From positions 1,316,001-1,380,000 of the forward strand of contig NZ_CP025408.1 in the NCBI RefSeq assembly GCF_002847305.1: DNA of 64,000 nucleotides, written 5' to 3'. A program made the position numbers and the translations under genes. The DNA is from Paracoccus tegillarcae. GTDB lineage: Bacteria > Pseudomonadota > Alphaproteobacteria > Rhodobacterales > Rhodobacteraceae. How positions within the stretch are numbered: position 1 is the stretch's first letter; each line of letters opens with the position of its first letter. This document shows, piece by piece, positions 24,631 to 32,482 of the stretch. The notes beneath the pieces were generated by a model. The model was not told where the DNA came from. It searched no databases and saw only the letters and a list, made by a program, of their open reading frames with translations.

Positions 24631-25902
24631 ATGGTGAAGCGATTGAGGTTAAACGAAAAATCGGTGCGGGAGGCGGCACCGGAACCGGGCCGGGACTATC
24701 AGATTTTCGACAGCGAGGTGCGGGGGTTTGCCATCTGCATTTACCGTTCGGGCAACCGGGCCTTCACGCTGGATTACCGCCATGCCGGGCGGCAGCGGCG
24801 GATGACGCTGGGGCGCTGGCCGGAATGGTCGACAGCAGCGGCGCGGGAACGGGCGAAGGAGCTGCGCCGCGATATCGATGCCGGGGGCGATCCGCTGGGC
24901 GCCAAGGAAGACGGGCGGGACGCGCCCCGGTTCAGGGATCTGGTCGAGCGTTATACCGAGGTGCATCTGCCCAACCTCGCCAGGACGAATGCCTCGGATC
25001 AGCGATCCATGCTGACCAAGCTGGTCGGGCCGGACTGGAACAACCGGCTTGTCACCGAGATCACGCCCTATGATGTGGAAAAGCTGCTGAACCGCATCGC
25101 AGAGGGTCGCGCCCGCCCGCATAAGGCAAAGCCCAACAATCGGGCCCGAAAGCTGCAGGGGTCCAAACCGACGCCGGTGCGCGCCAACCGCGTCGGCGAG
25201 GTGCTCCGAAAAATGTTCACCTATGCGCAAGGATGGGGCTGGCGGGATGACAACCCGGCCTCGGGCTTCCGCCGCCGCATCGAGAACCCGCGCGAGCGGT
25301 TTCTGTCGCAGGACGAAATCCGGAAGCTTGCTACCGCGCTGGACGCGGCCGAGGATCGGCGCGCGGCGGATATCATCCGGCTCTGCATGCTGACCGGCGC
25401 GCGGGTCGGCGAGGTCCGGCAGGCGCGGTTCGAGCATTTCAACCTTGAACATCTGAGCTGGTCAAAGCCCGCCAGCATGACCAAGCAGCGTAGGATTCAC
25501 CGGCTGCCGATTTCGGACGAAGCAGCGGCCATCGTGCGGCAGCGCCAGCTTCTGGTCCCGCGCGGCTGCTCATACCTGTTTCCGGGCGATGTGCCCGGCC
25601 AGCCTGTGAAGGAAATCCGCCGCTTCTGGCATCAGATCCAGAAGCAGGTGAACATTCCCGATGTCCGCATTCACGACTTGCGCCACACCTTTGCCTCGCT
25701 GCTGGTCAGCGGTGGCGCGTCGCTGGAAATGATCGGAAAGCTCTTGGGTCACAGCCAGACGCAGACCACGGCGCGCTATGCCCATTTGATGGATTCACCC
25801 CTGCGTGCTGGCGTCGATGCCGTGGCCAGCGCCTTCCGGCCGAAGCCGGTGCTGGTGCATGATCCCGGGGCGCAAGATGATCAGGCGCGCAAAAGCGCCT
25901 GA
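24631..25902 (+). CDS. int: Tyrosine-type site-specific integrase
   Basis: 423 residues. An N-terminal arm-binding-type domain (YQIFDSEVRGFAICIYRSGNRAFTLDYR, typical of P4-like/DUF4102 integrases) is followed by a core-binding SAM-like region (about 100-210). The catalytic part has LTGARVGEVRQARF (Arg I), HDLRHTFASLL (His-x-x-Arg) and LGHSQTQTTARYAHL (His/Trp position and nucleophilic Tyr). ATG 24631 is chosen over an in-frame ATG at 24571 because AGGAGG lies eight bases upstream. It could drive integration of the prophage, or of the whole island at tRNA-fMet; the latter would need the arm repeats at 12504 and 62269 to be its sites. Confidence 0.9.
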   Translation: MVKRLRLNEKSVREAAPEPGRDYQIFDSEVRGFAICIYRSGNRAFTLDYRHAGRQRRMTLGRWPEWSTAAARERAKELRRDIDAGGDPLGAKEDGRDAPRFRDLVERYTEVHLPNLARTNASDQRSMLTKLVGPDWNNRLVTEITPYDVEKLLNRIAEGRARPHKAKPNNRARKLQGSKPTPVRANRVGEVLRKMFTYAQGWGWRDDNPASGFRRRIENPRERFLSQDEIRKLATALDAAEDRRAADIIRLCMLTGARVGEVRQARFEHFNLEHLSWSKPASMTKQRRIHRLPISDEAAAIVRQRQLLVPRGCSYLFPGDVPGQPVKEIRRFWHQIQKQVNIPDVRIHDLRHTFASLLVSGGASLEMIGKLLGHSQTQTTARYAHLMDSPLRAGVDAVASAFRPKPVLVHDPGAQDDQARKSA

Positions 25903-25929
25903 CCAAACGTCGGCCTCTCGCAACGGGCG

Positions 25930-26526
25930 CTATGGGGTTTCCCGCAGCGCCCGCCAGATCGGGGTCAGTCGCCTGCGGATCGTGCTTTCATCAGGTATCT
26001 CGCGACCCGGAGAGGTCTTTGCGAACCAGTCCTGAACTTCCGCAACCCATTCACCCTGCGTTGCAGGCAGGCCATCCTCGTGCAGACGGACCATCTGCGA
26101 GATATAAAGACCTTCCCAGTCATAGCGGGATGGCGCACCGCCCGGATCTGCCGCACGCTTGGCGAGACCGTGGGCAATCTCGAACTCGTAAACCTCACTC
26201 GCGAGGATCAGCAGGTCGGAGGGTTCGACGGTGATGTGATTTTCGGGATCCGCGATCATCACCCAGTCCTTCTGGCCAATTGGTCGAACCCGCCGGATCA
26301 CGCGGCGTTGCGGCCCGCTGGCCCAGCGCCGGAACATGCTGAGGATATCGACCACGGGCACCACGACCAGCCCTGACAGAATCGTCCCGTTCTGCTGGAT
26401 CGGCTCGATCGCCATGACGACCTCGGGCTTTCCGTTGATGGCCCAACCCGCCAGATCGTCGAGGCTGCAATCCCATCTGATCGCAACTTCCTGAACCGTG
26501 AAAAACGTGCGTTGCGGCAATCCCAT
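25930..26526 (-). CDS. Uncharacterised integrase-linked protein
   Basis: 198 residues, convergent with the integrase and starting at 26526 behind GGGAGAAG. The N terminus (QRTFFTVQEVAIRWDCSLDDLAGWAING) reads like a DNA-binding wHTH of the excisionase/AlpA kind, and the C-terminal 60 residues (YDWEGLYISQMVRLHEDGLPATQGEWVAEVQDWFA... STIRRRLTPIWRALR) look like a second helical DNA-binding module. A longer open frame extends upstream to 27006 across a palindrome and is not believed. A regulatory or excision role is inferred. Confidence 0.6.
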   Translation of the reverse strand: MGLPQRTFFTVQEVAIRWDCSLDDLAGWAINGKPEVVMAIEPIQQNGTILSGLVVVPVVDILSMFRRWASGPQRRVIRRVRPIGQKDWVMIADPENHITVEPSDLLILASEVYEFEIAHGLAKRAADPGGAPSRYDWEGLYISQMVRLHEDGLPATQGEWVAEVQDWFAKTSPGREIPDESTIRRRLTPIWRALRETP

Positions 26527-26781
26527 TTTGTTTCTTCTCCCTGCTCGTAGGCGCTGGGCTGCCCTTCTTTCGGCCCCAAAGCACCTTGCCTCAATCCTCT
26601 CGCGCGCAGACACAGCTTTCCCGATCACGGGCCTTGCAAAGGCTCGCGTCGCTCGACCGCATCCGGCGTGATTGGCCGACTTCTTCACCACCAGAACGAG
26701 ACTTGTCCAGACGATTTCACTGGGGACAACCGACTCTTTGTTCTTGACATGTTCCAGCCCCAACAAAGGCTGAATCTGACA

Positions 26782-26817
26782 CCGGCGACCGGCAGAACCG
26801 GTTCTGCCGGTCGCCGG
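26782..26817. repeat. Perfect 36-base palindrome
   Basis: An uninterrupted palindrome centred on ACC/GGT at 26799-26800, with 18-base arms (CCGGCGACCGGCAGAACC and its exact complement) and no loop, followed by ATTTTG. It sits in the 470-base gap between two divergent small phage genes. It could be a repressor operator, a cruciform or a bidirectional terminator. Confidence 0.75.
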
Positions 26818-26886
26818 ATTTTGCCTCTTGACAGCCTGTTTCGCAGTGCATGCGCGTCGCCAAACCCAGCAAAACATGGGGTGGCA

Positions 26887-26903
26887 TAACCTCCGGGAGG
26901 TTA
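26887..26903. promoter_or_regulatory. Candidate operator, TAACCTCC-G-GGAGGTTA
   Basis: An odd-length palindrome with eight-base arms about 95 bases upstream of the rightward early gene at 26998 and touching the second 23-base repeat. The symmetry and position fit a repressor site for the early promoter, although no -35/-10 pair was convincing. Confidence 0.4.
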
Positions 26904-26904
26904 C

Positions 26905-26927
26905 GCCACCTTCCGCCTCCCTGCCGG
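26905..26927 (+). repeat. 23-base direct repeat, copy 2
   Basis: Identical to 24533-24555, lying between the candidate operator and the first rightward early gene. The flanking bases differ on both sides, so the identity stops sharply at 23 bases. Confidence 0.6.
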
Positions 26928-26997
26928 GCCTTTTTATGTGATTGTTCTTCTCCCCGTCAGCGGCCCGGTCCGGGCGATGCAAGATGGAGGCAAGAGC

Positions 26998-27258
26998 ATG
27001 ACACAACCCATGAGTGCGGAACCGACGGTTGAACCGCGCCTGCTGCGCGGCTGGATCAGCCGCTACGATCTGGCGCAGGAGCTTGGCCTCACGGTCGATA
27101 CGCTGGGGCGCTGGGAGCGGCGGCGGAAGGGTCCGGCCTGTGTCCGCGCCGGTCGCAAGATTTTCTATCGGATGAGCGTGGTGCAGGACTGGTTGCAGTC
27201 GCAGGAAATGCCGCGGGTCACCGACGCGAAACCCGGCAAGGCGCGGGGGCGGAAATGA
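26998..27258 (+). CDS. Excisionase-like / MerR-type HTH protein
   Basis: 86 residues starting at ATG 26998 behind TGGAGG. SRYDLAQELGLTVDTLGRWERRRKGPACVRAGRKIFYRMSVVQDWL is the short helix-turn-helix plus wing found in phage and ICE excisionases (HTH_17 type). It is first in a run of five overlapping small early genes. A function as recombination directionality factor or early regulator is likely. Confidence 0.75.
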   Translation: MTQPMSAEPTVEPRLLRGWISRYDLAQELGLTVDTLGRWERRRKGPACVRAGRKIFYRMSVVQDWLQSQEMPRVTDAKPGKARGRK

Positions 27259-27524
27259 ACGCTATGTCCCAGATTCCCGATGCCGCTATCGATCATAGCT
27301 CTACGACCGATACTGCCTGCCCGCCGGACTGGCCCGCCCAGCGCCTCTCTGAGGCCCGGGGCATTGTCGCCGATTTCGTCCATCACCCGGACAGCCTGAT
27401 CATCCTGGCCTGCCGCGCCATCGCCGCGCACAGCCCTGAAGATCAGGAACGCCGCGAGGCCTTGGCCCTTGCCGGTCTGCTGATCGCCGTATCGAACCGC
27501 AAAGCGAAAGATGGTGACGCATGA
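27255..27524 (+). CDS. Small phage early protein, unknown
   Basis: 89 residues, overlapping both neighbours by four bases. No family recognised. The central part (EARGIVADFVHHPDSLIILACRAIAAHSPEDQERREALALAGLL) is predicted helical. Its overlapping stops and starts argue that it is translated. Confidence 0.6.
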   Translation: MNAMSQIPDAAIDHSSTTDTACPPDWPAQRLSEARGIVADFVHHPDSLIILACRAIAAHSPEDQERREALALAGLLIAVSNRKAKDGDA

Positions 27525-27919
27525 CCCGTCGAACACCCGAGGCCGATATCCAGCGCGCCATTGTCCACACATTGCGGATCGTCCTGCCCCGCGATGCCAT
27601 CATCCACCATTCCGCCAATGAGGTCGGGTCGGGTGGCAAGGCCGCACGGCAGCGCCAGGCGATCCTGACTGGCATGGGCGTGTTTCCGGGCTTTGCCGAT
27701 CTGGTCGTCCTGACTGGCGGGCAGGTGTTGTTTCTGGAGGTCAAAAGCCCGTCCGGCCGCCTCAGTCCGGCCCAGAGAGCGTTCCGCGACATGGTGAAGG
27801 CCCAAGGGTTCGGCTGGGCGCTGGTCCGCTCCGTCGAGGACGCGCTGGGCGCGCTCGCCGATCACGGCATCACGACGCGCGCCCAAGCGCTAAACCCGCG
27901 ACGGAGGGCCTGCGCATGA
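27521..27919 (+). CDS. VRR-NUC domain nuclease
   Basis: 132 residues. The order EADIQRAIV (Glu), GMGVFPGFADLVVL (Asp) and VLFLEVKSPSGRLSPAQ (Glu-x-Lys, then Gln) is the VRR-NUC branch of the PD-(D/E)XK fold. Phage-encoded VRR-NUC proteins act as structure-specific nucleases in replication or recombination. It overlaps both neighbouring genes by four bases. Confidence 0.85.
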   Translation: MTRRTPEADIQRAIVHTLRIVLPRDAIIHHSANEVGSGGKAARQRQAILTGMGVFPGFADLVVLTGGQVLFLEVKSPSGRLSPAQRAFRDMVKAQGFGWALVRSVEDALGALADHGITTRAQALNPRRRACA

Positions 27920-28881
27920 GCCACTACGCGACCAACTGGGCCATCCTCCAGCGTGGGCTGAAGCCCGCCACCAAGATCGTGCTCTGGCATCTCTGCGACC
28001 GCCACAACCCCGACTTCGGCTGTTTCCCGACGCAAGTGCGATTGGCGGCCGATTGCGAGATGTCGGTGTCATCCCTGAACGACCATCTCCGGGCGCTGGA
28101 AGAAGCGCGGCTGATCCACCGGGTTCGCTGTCACGATCCGCAGACGCATCGACGCCAGGCGACGCGCTACATCCTCGGCTTCGAAGATCGGTTTCCAGAT
28201 CCGTCGGACGAAGAAGACGATTGCGCTTCCGAGCCCGACGATGGCGATGACAGCGACGATCCATGTCCGGATTCCGGAGATGGAGCCATCTCCGAAAAAT
28301 CGCCAAAGCCATCTCCGAATTTGGCCGGTTTCCATCTCCGAAATTCGGAGACTAACCCTGTAAGAGAACCATTAAGGGAACCAGTAAAGGAGGAGGAGGG
28401 CGCGCGAGCGCGCGATGATCGATTTGAAGAGTTTTTCGGCACGCTGCTCGACGCCCTCGGTTTCGACACCGATGCGGGGCTTCCAGGCTGGTGGCAGGGC
28501 TGGCCGCCCAGAGAACACGTTCGCCGCTGGATCACCGATCTCGGCCTGACAGAAGACAGGATCGTCGCCGTGGCGCGGGACAGCCGCAGCACCCATCCCA
28601 ATCCGCCGGACGGACCGAGGGCGCTGGACAGGGCGATGGAACGGGCGGCAAATGCCACCAGCAATCCGAAGCTCAGTACCGACGACAAGCGCCGCAAGCG
28701 CGGCGGCAAGCCGGCCGACACGCCCCGCGCCAGCATGGACGAGATCGCGGGTTTTTACGCCGGGCTGGTGAACGGGGACGGCTACCTGCCCTCCAACGCC
28801 ATCTCGAACACTGTGCGCAATGCCATGCTCGAGAGGAAGCTGGTGACGGCCGAGCGGCTGAGAGCGCGGGGTGTGGCATGA
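27916..28881 (+). CDS. Phage replication-type winged-helix protein
   Basis: 321 residues. The N-terminal 95 residues form a winged helix of the HTH_36 type (TKIVLWHLCDRHNPDFGCFPTQVRLAADCEMSVSSLNDHLRALEEARLI), common at the start of phage replication initiators. A long acidic linker (DEEDDCASEPDDGDDSDD) follows, then a C-terminal region with helical content. It probably binds the phage origin or regulates the early region; the C-terminal activity is unknown. Confidence 0.7.
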   Translation: MSHYATNWAILQRGLKPATKIVLWHLCDRHNPDFGCFPTQVRLAADCEMSVSSLNDHLRALEEARLIHRVRCHDPQTHRRQATRYILGFEDRFPDPSDEEDDCASEPDDGDDSDDPCPDSGDGAISEKSPKPSPNLAGFHLRNSETNPVREPLREPVKEEEGARARDDRFEEFFGTLLDALGFDTDAGLPGWWQGWPPREHVRRWITDLGLTEDRIVAVARDSRSTHPNPPDGPRALDRAMERAANATSNPKLSTDDKRRKRGGKPADTPRASMDEIAGFYAGLVNGDGYLPSNAISNTVRNAMLERKLVTAERLRARGVA

Positions 28882-29579
28882 GCATCCATTCCCGCTTCCC
28901 GAACCGCAGTTCCACCCGCACCCGCGCCAAATGCGCACTGGGTGTCCAGCAGGTGCTGGAGTGGGCCTTTCGCACCGAGAAGGCCCGTCTGGAACTGCCC
29001 GAGCCGCCCGACCCCGAACGCGGAGACCGTCCCGGCTTCGGCCTCGAATATGTGCTGATGCAGCGCGCCGCGCTGGGCTGCCGCATCGATGGCGGGCGGT
29101 ACAAACCGGACAGTTCGACGCACGCGGATGCCGAGGTGATCGCCGCCTGTGTCGCCGGCCTGCCGACGTCGCTGGGCGGGCTGCGCATGGCGATCCGCAT
29201 CGCCGAACTGGCCCGGGCCGGGCTGACACCGGACTGGATGCCCGGCGCCATGCCGCGCTGCGTGCCCGTCGAGACCAAGCGCAACCAGCATGGCGAACGC
29301 TCGATCACCATCGCCGTCGGCACGACCCGCGTGCTGTCGCGCGGCAAATGGCGCACGGTGGAACTGCGCGCCTGCCCGGTCACCTTCTCGCCGCATCCGG
29401 ACCAAATCGCCGCGGCACATCGCCACTACGCGCAATGGTGGCTGGCAATGGATTGGGTGCGGGGCGGGCTGCTGGCGGGCGGCATGCTGCGAAGCATCGA
29501 AGTGACCGATGCCATGCCGAAACGGACGCCGTGGCAGCAACGGTCAGTCCGCGAACAATTTGGCATCGAGGCCTGTTGA
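28878..29579 (+). CDS. Phage protein of unknown function
   Basis: 233 residues, ATG overlapping the previous stop. No family recognised. Basic N terminus (SIHSRFPNRSSTRTRAKC), mid-part FGLEYVLMQRAALGCRIDGG and a C-terminal part WWLAMDWVRGGLL. It closes the early operon and is followed by a strong hairpin. Confidence 0.6.
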   Translation: MSIHSRFPNRSSTRTRAKCALGVQQVLEWAFRTEKARLELPEPPDPERGDRPGFGLEYVLMQRAALGCRIDGGRYKPDSSTHADAEVIAACVAGLPTSLGGLRMAIRIAELARAGLTPDWMPGAMPRCVPVETKRNQHGERSITIAVGTTRVLSRGKWRTVELRACPVTFSPHPDQIAAAHRHYAQWWLAMDWVRGGLLAGGMLRSIEVTDAMPKRTPWQQRSVREQFGIEAC

Positions 29580-29620
29580 CAGAGCTGCCCCTCTTGACCG
29601 ATACATCAAACATCGAAGAC

Positions 29621-29657
29621 GAGCGCCCGGAGAACAGACCCTCTCGGGCGCTCTTCT
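29621..29657 (+). terminator. Terminator-like hairpin after early operon
   Basis: GAGCGCCCGgAGA pairs with TCTCGGGCGCTC around an eight-base loop, with one bulged G, and is followed by TTCTGTT. It lies 42 bases after the early operon stop. Confidence 0.55.
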
Positions 29658-29778
29658 GTTCCGGACCTCGCCACGGTCCTACCCCCCTGCCTCGGTTCCT
29701 CCCCGGCGTCCTTCGTATTCGGGGGGGCGCAGCGCGGAAGTTTGCCAGCGTCAGGCGATTTCACCGGGGAATCCAGGC

Positions 29779-29939
29779 GGAATCCACCTGAGCCAACCGG
29801 GCGTCGTTTCAAACAGTAAAACAAGGCCTTAAGCGCCGCCGCAGGGTGGATTCCTTCTGGATACCTAGGTGGATTCCAGAAGCCACCTGCGGGATCCACC
29901 GCGCGGAAGCCAGGCCACCGGAAGCCAGCGGAATCCACC
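29779..29939. repeat. Cluster of GGTGGATTCC repeats with GANTC sites
   Basis: Copies of GGTGGATTCC or its complement GGAATCCACC at 29779-29788, 29845-29854, 29868-29877 and 29930-29939, plus a degenerate GGGATCCACC at 29891-29900. Each full copy contains GANTC, the CcrM methylation site of alphaproteobacteria, and a further GAATC is at 29769. The cluster lies directly upstream of a ParB-methyltransferase gene. Confidence 0.55.
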
Positions 29940-29979
29940 CGCCCCAGAGCCACCCAAAACCACAGGACTACCCTGCCCC

Positions 29980-31233
29980 ATGGACCTTGCCTTTGCGCCG
30001 CGCCAGATCGAGTTCTGGCCGATCGAGCGCCTGCGCCCCTATACCCGGAACGCCAAGATGCACGGGCCCGATCAGGTGGCGCGCATCGCCGCCAGCATGG
30101 CCCGCTTCGGCTGGACCGTGCCCTGCATGGTCGGTGACGATGGCGAGCTGATCGCCGGTCACGGAAGGGTGCTGGCGGCGACCGAACTGGGGCTTGCGGA
30201 GGTGCCGGTGATCCGCCTCGGCCATCTCGACGAGGCCGAGCGCCGGGCCTACCGGATCGCCGACAACAAGCTGACGGAGCTCGGTGACTGGGACGAGGGC
30301 CTGCTGCGCGACGAGGTGGCGGGCCTGCTGGCCGAGGATTTCGACCTGTCACTGCTGGGCTTCGCCGAGGACGAGTTGGAGGCGCTTCTGCAGGATCCGG
30401 ATCTGGACGAGGGTGGCGCGGCCGAGGGCGAGGACGACATCCCGGAACCGCCCGCCGATCCGGTCTCAGTGCCGGGCGATCTGTGGCAGCTCGGGCCGCA
30501 CCGGCTGATCTGCGGCGACAGCACATCGGCCGATATGGTCGGAAAACTGCTCGGCGATGTCCGGCCGCTGCTGATGGTCACCGACCCGCCCTATGGCGTC
30601 GAATATGATCCGTCATGGCGGAACCAGACTGCCGCATCGGTCACCAAGCGGACCGGCAAGGTGCTGAACGACGACCGGGCCGACTGGCGCGAAGCCTGGG
30701 CGCTGTTTCCCGGCGATGTCGCCTATGTCTGGCATGGCGCGCTGCATGCCACCACCGTTGCCGACAGCCTGATCGCGGCGGGCTTCGATATCCGCTCGCA
30801 GATCATCTGGGCCAAGGACCGGCTGGTCCTCAGTCGCGGCGACTACCACTGGCAGCACGAACCCTGCTGGTATGCGGTCAGGAAGCGCGGCAAGGGTCAC
30901 TGGGCCGGGGACCGGAAACAGACAACGCTCTGGCAGATCGCGAACCGAGATCAGGATGCGGAAACCGTGCACGGCACCCAGAAGCCGGTCGAATGCATGC
31001 GCCGCCCGATCCTGAACAACTCGAGCCCCGGGCAGGCCGTGTATGAGCCGTTCATGGGCTCAGGCACCACCCTGATCGCGGCTGAGACCACCGGGCGGGT
31101 CTGCTACGGCATCGAATTGAAACCCGCCTATGTCGATGTCGCCATCGCCCGCTGGCAGAACCTGACCGGTCAGGCGGCGGTGCTGGACGGCACCGACAAG
31201 ACCTTCGACGACCTGACCGCCACTCGACGCTGA
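29980..31233 (+). CDS. ParB-like domain fused to DNA N-methyltransferase
   Basis: 417 residues from ATG 29980. Residues about 10-110 form a ParB/sulfiredoxin-like nuclease domain (LRPYTRNAKMHGPDQVARIAASMARFGW, then LIAGHGRVLAATELG). The second half is a beta-class amino-methyltransferase: TDPPYGVEY (motif IV) before FMGSGTTLIAAE (motif I), which binds SAM. Phage proteins of this kind protect phage DNA or set methylation patterns. An in-frame start at 29869 would read through the GANTC repeats and is less likely. It is followed four bases later by the cytosine methyltransferase. Confidence 0.88.
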   Translation: MDLAFAPRQIEFWPIERLRPYTRNAKMHGPDQVARIAASMARFGWTVPCMVGDDGELIAGHGRVLAATELGLAEVPVIRLGHLDEAERRAYRIADNKLTELGDWDEGLLRDEVAGLLAEDFDLSLLGFAEDELEALLQDPDLDEGGAAEGEDDIPEPPADPVSVPGDLWQLGPHRLICGDSTSADMVGKLLGDVRPLLMVTDPPYGVEYDPSWRNQTAASVTKRTGKVLNDDRADWREAWALFPGDVAYVWHGALHATTVADSLIAAGFDIRSQIIWAKDRLVLSRGDYHWQHEPCWYAVRKRGKGHWAGDRKQTTLWQIANRDQDAETVHGTQKPVECMRRPILNNSSPGQAVYEPFMGSGTTLIAAETTGRVCYGIELKPAYVDVAIARWQNLTGQAAVLDGTDKTFDDLTATRR

Positions 31234-31237
31234 GACC

Positions 31238-32335
31238 ATGAATGACCTGGCTTTACCTGCCCCCGGACGCGATTCCGGGGTCGATGACACCTGCCTCTTC
31301 GGCCTCTCCCTCTGCTCCGGCGCGGGCGGCATCGATCTCGGCCTCACCCTTGCCCTGCCCGGATATCGAACTGTGGGCCATGTCGAGCGGGAAACATACG
31401 CTGCGGCCACTCTCGTGGCGAGGATGGCGGACAAGGCCCTGGATCAGGCTATTGTCTGGGACGACATTGCCACATTCGACGGCAAGCCTTGGTGCGGCGC
31501 GGTGGATATCGTCTCTGCGGGCTATCCGTGCCAGCCGTTCAGCGTGGCGGGCAAGAGAAGGGGCGCCGAGGATCCCCGCCACCTCTGGCCGCATGTCGCC
31601 CGGATCATCGGCGAGGTTGAGCCACCCTTCGTCTTCCTCGAAAATGTCGCCCATCATCTCCGCCTCGGTTTCCCCGAAGTCGCAGGCGGACTGGTCGCGC
31701 TGGGCTACAGGCTTGCGGCAGGATTGTTTACGGCGGCGGAAGTCGGCGCCCCGCATCGGCGGGAACGCCTGTTCATCCTCGCCATCCGCGAAGGCGACCA
31801 ACTGGCCAACCCCGCGCGCCTGCTCTGGCACTCGCTCGAGCGGCGGGAACCGGACGGAACTCCTGCGCCTCTGGCCGACGCCAAGGGCCAGCGCCAACGA
31901 GAACCGACAGACGAAACCGACGCCATCGCAGGCGGCTGGCAAGCATGGGATGAACCTCGCCACCACGGCGGCGCAATGGCCGACGCCGCTGGCGACGGAT
32001 GGCAACAAACCGAGCGCTGGCAACCGCAAATCGGCCGATCTGACCCATGCGGCGGGCATGTGGATGACCCCGACGGCGCGGGATCACAAGGATGGGGCGA
32101 CGACGCTGGCGAATACGCCGGTGAACGGCCTCCTTGGCCGCCAGGTCCTGACGACGCCGATGGCTGGCAGCGATACCTCAGATCAGCGCCGGACGCTGAA
32201 CCCGCTATTCGTCGAGGCGCTGATGGGCTGGCCCAGCGGGTGGACAGGCTCCGCCTCTGTGGCAACGGCGTGGTCCCCCTGGTTGCGGCGCATGCGCTCC
32301 GAACTCTGGCGTTTCAGCTGCTGGAGGGTGGGTGA
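31238..32335 (+). CDS. DNA cytosine-5 methyltransferase (phage Dcm)
   Basis: 365 residues. Motif I LCSGAGGIDLGL, motif IV GYPCQPFSVAGKRRG with the catalytic Cys, motif VI FLENV and motif VIII RRERLFIL are all present. The C-terminal RLRLCGNGVVPLVAAHALRTL supplies motif X. The middle is rich in ADA/DPDG text, as in other phage Dcm proteins where the recognition domain is poorly conserved. A second frame over the same DNA (see the neighbouring entry) also looks protein-like. It probably methylates phage DNA against host restriction. Confidence 0.85.
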   Translation: MNDLALPAPGRDSGVDDTCLFGLSLCSGAGGIDLGLTLALPGYRTVGHVERETYAAATLVARMADKALDQAIVWDDIATFDGKPWCGAVDIVSAGYPCQPFSVAGKRRGAEDPRHLWPHVARIIGEVEPPFVFLENVAHHLRLGFPEVAGGLVALGYRLAAGLFTAAEVGAPHRRERLFILAIREGDQLANPARLLWHSLERREPDGTPAPLADAKGQRQREPTDETDAIAGGWQAWDEPRHHGGAMADAAGDGWQQTERWQPQIGRSDPCGGHVDDPDGAGSQGWGDDAGEYAGERPPWPPGPDDADGWQRYLRSAPDAEPAIRRGADGLAQRVDRLRLCGNGVVPLVAAHALRTLAFQLLEGG

Positions 32336-32345
32336 TGTGGAGTGA
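31779..32345 (+). CDS. Alternative-frame protein overlapping Dcm
   Basis: In another frame, open from 31242 to 32345, the second half reads LWPTPRASANENRQ, QWPTPLATDGNK, MWMTPTARDHKDG and LNPLFVEALMGWPSGWTGS...WLRRMRSELWRF. These recurring WPTP/ARD blocks and the LNPLFVE-LMGWP-GWT ending are familiar from phage methyltransferase C termini. The coordinates cover only the protein-like portion. Its start is not settled; it could be reached by a frameshift from the Dcm frame or be the relic of a fused gene. Coding is uncertain. Confidence 0.4.
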   Translation, partial: SPSAKATNWPTPRACSGTRSSGGNRTELLRLWPTPRASANENRQTKPTPSQAAGKHGMNLATTAAQWPTPLATDGNKPSAGNRKSADLTHAAGMWMTPTARDHKDGATTLANTPVNGLLGRQVLTTPMAGSDTSDQRRTLNPLFVEALMGWPSGWTGSASVATAWSPWLRRMRSELWRFSCWRVGDVE

Positions 32346-32482
32346 CCTTCACAAGGTGAGCGCGACAGTTCACAAAAACCTAAGCTGGTTGCTGCCAGCA
32401 TGTCGTTCGTGATTTCAAAAGTCGACCCGCCGCCCGGAGATGCCTTAAGGGCGTCAATCTCGCGCCACATTACGTTGGCAAC

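Larger units (their letters stand above)
29580..29979. other. 400-base non-coding interval
   Basis: It contains a terminator-like hairpin near its left end and, further right, five GANTC sites within 170 bases embedded in a repeated GGTGGATTCC motif. No supported gene was seen; the longer open frames here lack start signals and overlap the repeats. Confidence 0.6.

Noticed and set aside
26527-27006. N-terminal extension of the integrase-linked gene to 27006
   Set aside because: Would translate through the 36-base palindrome and a repeat; the good ribosome-binding sequence is at 26526.
29779-29939. CRISPR array
   Set aside because: Repeats are ten bases, in both orientations, with irregular spacing and no cas genes anywhere in the window.
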